This document shows positions 12,450 to 13,760 of a stretch of DNA of 13,760 bases, piece after piece (position 1 is the stretch's first letter; every line of letters begins with the position of its first letter). The position numbers and the translations under genes are program-made. The notes below the pieces were generated by a model. That model was not told the DNA's origin. It did no database searches and was given only the letters and a program-made list of their open reading frames with translations. Source of the stretch: Verrucomicrobiota bacterium (lineage in GTDB: Bacteria > Verrucomicrobiota > Verrucomicrobiia > Chthoniobacterales > Terrimicrobiaceae); the NCBI GenBank assembly GCA_026398285.1, contig JAPLTI010000022.1:1-13760 (forward strand), in the 5' to 3' direction.

Positions 12450-13472
12450 TCACTCTGCGCGGCGCGCCCAGCGGAGTTTGGCGGATGTGGCGCGGGGGTT
12501 GGTTCGGCACTCGTCGGACGAGGCTCGCGTAACCTCATCGGCGATGGAGCTGAAAATCCCCTCGCGGAACCCAGCTTGGAATGCCTTTTTGACCCGACGA
12601 TCCTCGCCGGAGTGGAAGGTCAGGATGGCCACACGCCCGCCGGGACTCATGCAGGCGGGTAAGGCACGCAAGAGAGCATCCAAGGCGCTGAACTCTTCAT
12701 TTACCGCAATTCGCACGGCTTGAAAAACACGCCGGATCGCTTTCTCCACGAGTTCGGCAGGCCGGTGAGGCAGAGCGCTTCGGATGGCTTCGGCCAAGTC
12801 TGTCGTGGTCTCAAGGTTTTTCCCGGCAAGGCCCGCTGCGAGCGCGGCGGCATCCGGTTCATCAGCATTTTCAATCAATGCCTCCTCCAGCGCGGGCGGC
12901 CTTATTTTCAAGAGCCACTGGGCGGCGGACACACCCCGCGAGGGGTTCATCCTCATATCGAGAGGCCCGGCGGATTTCCAAGTGAAGCCCCTTGCGGGAT
13001 TGTCCAACTGCATCGAAGAAACTCCCAAATCAGCCAGGATCACATTCGCTCCCGAAAAACCCGACGCAGCTAGGGCGGCAGGGAGTCCGGCGAAATTCGA
13101 TTTCCTTGCGGTGAAAATCCCTTCACCAAAACCCTCGGCGCGCAGAGCAGCCTCGGTCTTGGGTAACTCCAGCGGGTCGGCATCAAGGCCGATGACATGC
13201 CCACCTGGAGCGACACGCCCAAGAAGACGGCGTGTGTGCCCGCCGAAGCCCAGCGTGCAATCGACAGCGGTGTCGCCGGGACAAGGATCAAGGACCTCGA
13301 GGATTTCCTCCACCATGATTGGCACATGGCTGCCGGCCGGCGTCTTGCCTGAAGCGAGCACACGGGCAAGTGTTTCGGGATTTCCCGAAAGTTCCTTGTA
13401 TTTTTGATCAAACCGTCGCGGGTATTTGCCCGAGTAGCGTGGTCGGCGACGATGCGGCGTCTCTTCGCTCAA
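12450..13472 (-). CDS. rsmH: 16S rRNA (cytosine(1402)-N(4))-methyltransferase RsmH
   Basis: A 340-residue MraW/RsmH enzyme, which methylates N4 of C1402 in the 30S decoding centre using SAM. Seen in order: HVPIMVEEILEVL (49-61), the SAM-binding DCTLGFGGHTRRLL, IGLDADP, ADLGVSSMQLDNPARGF, LDMRMNP, RRVFQAVRIAVNEEF, GGRVAILTFHSGEDRRVKKAF and the C-terminal NPRATSAKLRWARR. About 48 residues precede the usual start (RRRPRYSGKYPRRFDQKYKEL, then ASGKTPAGSH), an extension I associate with Verrucomicrobiota and some other lineages. The start is a TTG at 13472 because the extension is conserved and no ATG precedes the catalytic domain; it overlaps the MazG-like stop as TTGA. The gene is not in a dcw division cluster (no mraZ, ftsL or ftsI nearby), where rsmH usually lies. 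Confidence 0.95.
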   Translation of the reverse strand: MSEETPHRRRPRYSGKYPRRFDQKYKELSGNPETLARVLASGKTPAGSHVPIMVEEILEVLDPCPGDTAVDCTLGFGGHTRRLLGRVAPGGHVIGLDADPLELPKTEAALRAEGFGEGIFTARKSNFAGLPAALAASGFSGANVILADLGVSSMQLDNPARGFTWKSAGPLDMRMNPSRGVSAAQWLLKIRPPALEEALIENADEPDAAALAAGLAGKNLETTTDLAEAIRSALPHRPAELVEKAIRRVFQAVRIAVNEEFSALDALLRALPACMSPGGRVAILTFHSGEDRRVKKAFQAGFREGIFSSIADEVTRASSDECRTNPRATSAKLRWARRAE

Positions 13473-13672
13473 AGCTCGTTGTATTTTTTATTGGAGCCCC
13501 GCGCCTTGGAAACGGCATACCGCTCCTCGTTGCGAGCCAACTTCGCCCGCATCGCGGCAGCAAGATCCACTTCACAATTGGCCGCCATTTCAAAAAGCAA
13601 AATCGCCACATCGGCCATCTCGGATTCGATCTCGGCCCGGCGCGCCGGCTCGCGCATTCGCTGCTCGATGGC
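13469..13672 (-). pseudogene. MazG-like nucleotide pyrophosphohydrolase, C-terminal part only
   Basis: The last 65 or so residues of a small MazG-like (RS21-C6/DCTPP1-type) NTP pyrophosphohydrolase are clear: REPARRAEIESEMADVAILLFEMA, a DLAAAMRAKLARNEERY helix and the family ending KARGSNKKYNEL. The complete family has 100-120 residues with an N-terminal EVGEL-type metal motif. Here the frame stays open upstream to the window edge, but residues encoded beyond about 13672 (MVEQQRLGVRQRGHHPAV) show no family resemblance and lack that motif. The opposite strand there matches a different family. Thus the gene is broken or joined to foreign sequence at about 13655-13675. Family members remove pyrophosphate from (often abnormal) nucleotides; this remnant lacks half the active site. 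Its stop overlaps the rsmH TTG start. Confidence 0.65.
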
Positions 13673-13760
13673 CCCACGCCGGACAGCTGGGTGGTGGCCG
13701 CGCTGGCGGACACCGAGACGCTGCTGCTCGACCATGCCGAGTGCGAGAAGAAGGCGGCCG
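13658..13760 (+). CDS. MiaE-like tRNA hydroxylase, N-terminal fragment without a start codon
   Basis: Read on the plus strand from 13661, the frame gives 33 residues, LLDGPTPDSWVVAALA then DTETLLLDHAECEKKAA, matching the N-terminus of the tRNA-(ms2io6A)-hydroxylase family (MiaE), whose members start with a PTPxxW segment and a LLxDHAxCEKKA helix carrying the first diiron ligand. No in-frame ATG, GTG or TTG occurs in roughly 90 bases upstream, where the frame instead runs antisense through the MazG-like gene. The 90 bases 13671-13760 are 73% G+C by my count, higher than the adjoining genes appear. The gene continues off the right edge. Confidence 0.6.

Noticed and set aside
12450..13472. rsmH as the edge of a dcw division cluster
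   Set aside because: Neighbours are a DUF5069 gene and a MazG-like fragment; no mraZ, ftsL, ftsI or mur genes are visible on either side.
13673..13735. ATG at 13735 as start of the MazG-like gene
   Set aside because: The first 20 residues from this ATG do not resemble the family, the required metal motif is missing, and the opposite strand encodes a convincing MiaE N-terminus.

Overview
The window looks like a chromosomal segment of a Verrucomicrobiota bacterium. The evidence is a DUF5069 protein, a phylum-style N-terminal extension on RsmH, a diderm TonB/ExbBD/outer-membrane receptor set, weak or absent Shine-Dalgarno sequences in front of many genes, and copies of short dispersed repeats. 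Placement below phylum cannot be made from this sequence. No rRNA, tRNA, CRISPR array, transposase or phage gene was seen. No stretch over 300 bases lacks a gene.

Left part (1-3685): an iron-type uptake locus. A FecA-like TonB-dependent receptor runs leftwards off the window edge. Divergent from it lies exbB-exbD-tonB, the energising complex. The 109-bp divergent region holds two perfect 15-bp palindromes of the same family, 32 bp apart centre to centre, which look like shared operators. The exbD-tonB gap is filled by a 9-nt-periodic dispersed repeat that also supplies the tonB ribosome-binding site and GTG start.

Middle part (3675-7894, all minus strand): infA (IF-1) followed by a compact Hsp70 whose 3' end overlaps tonB and contains a perfect 28-bp palindrome, probably the terminator between the convergent units. 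Upstream are a class II Fic protein with a direct-repeat operator-like array over its start, and a YghZ/Gpr-type aldo-keto reductase.

Right part (7891-13760, minus strand except the extreme end): the aldo-keto reductase is translationally coupled to a two-domain GNAT acyltransferase, which overlaps a serine-palmitoyltransferase-like enzyme. The last two together suggest a bacterial ceramide/sphingolipid module. Further upstream are a beta-CASP RNase, a DUF5069 protein, rsmH and the C-terminal half of a MazG-like pyrophosphohydrolase. At about 13655-13675 the MazG-like sequence stops being recognisable and a GC-rich, opposite-strand fragment of a MiaE-like hydroxylase begins without a start codon. 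This looks like a rearrangement or assembly junction.

The strongest candidate for something undescribed is a 72-bp, 93%-identical element found twice (5680-5751 and 12293-12364). Each copy lies in the 3' region of a minus-strand gene (fic, rsmH), has an A/T-rich flank, and contains a hairpin whose differences keep pairing only when transcribed from the minus strand.
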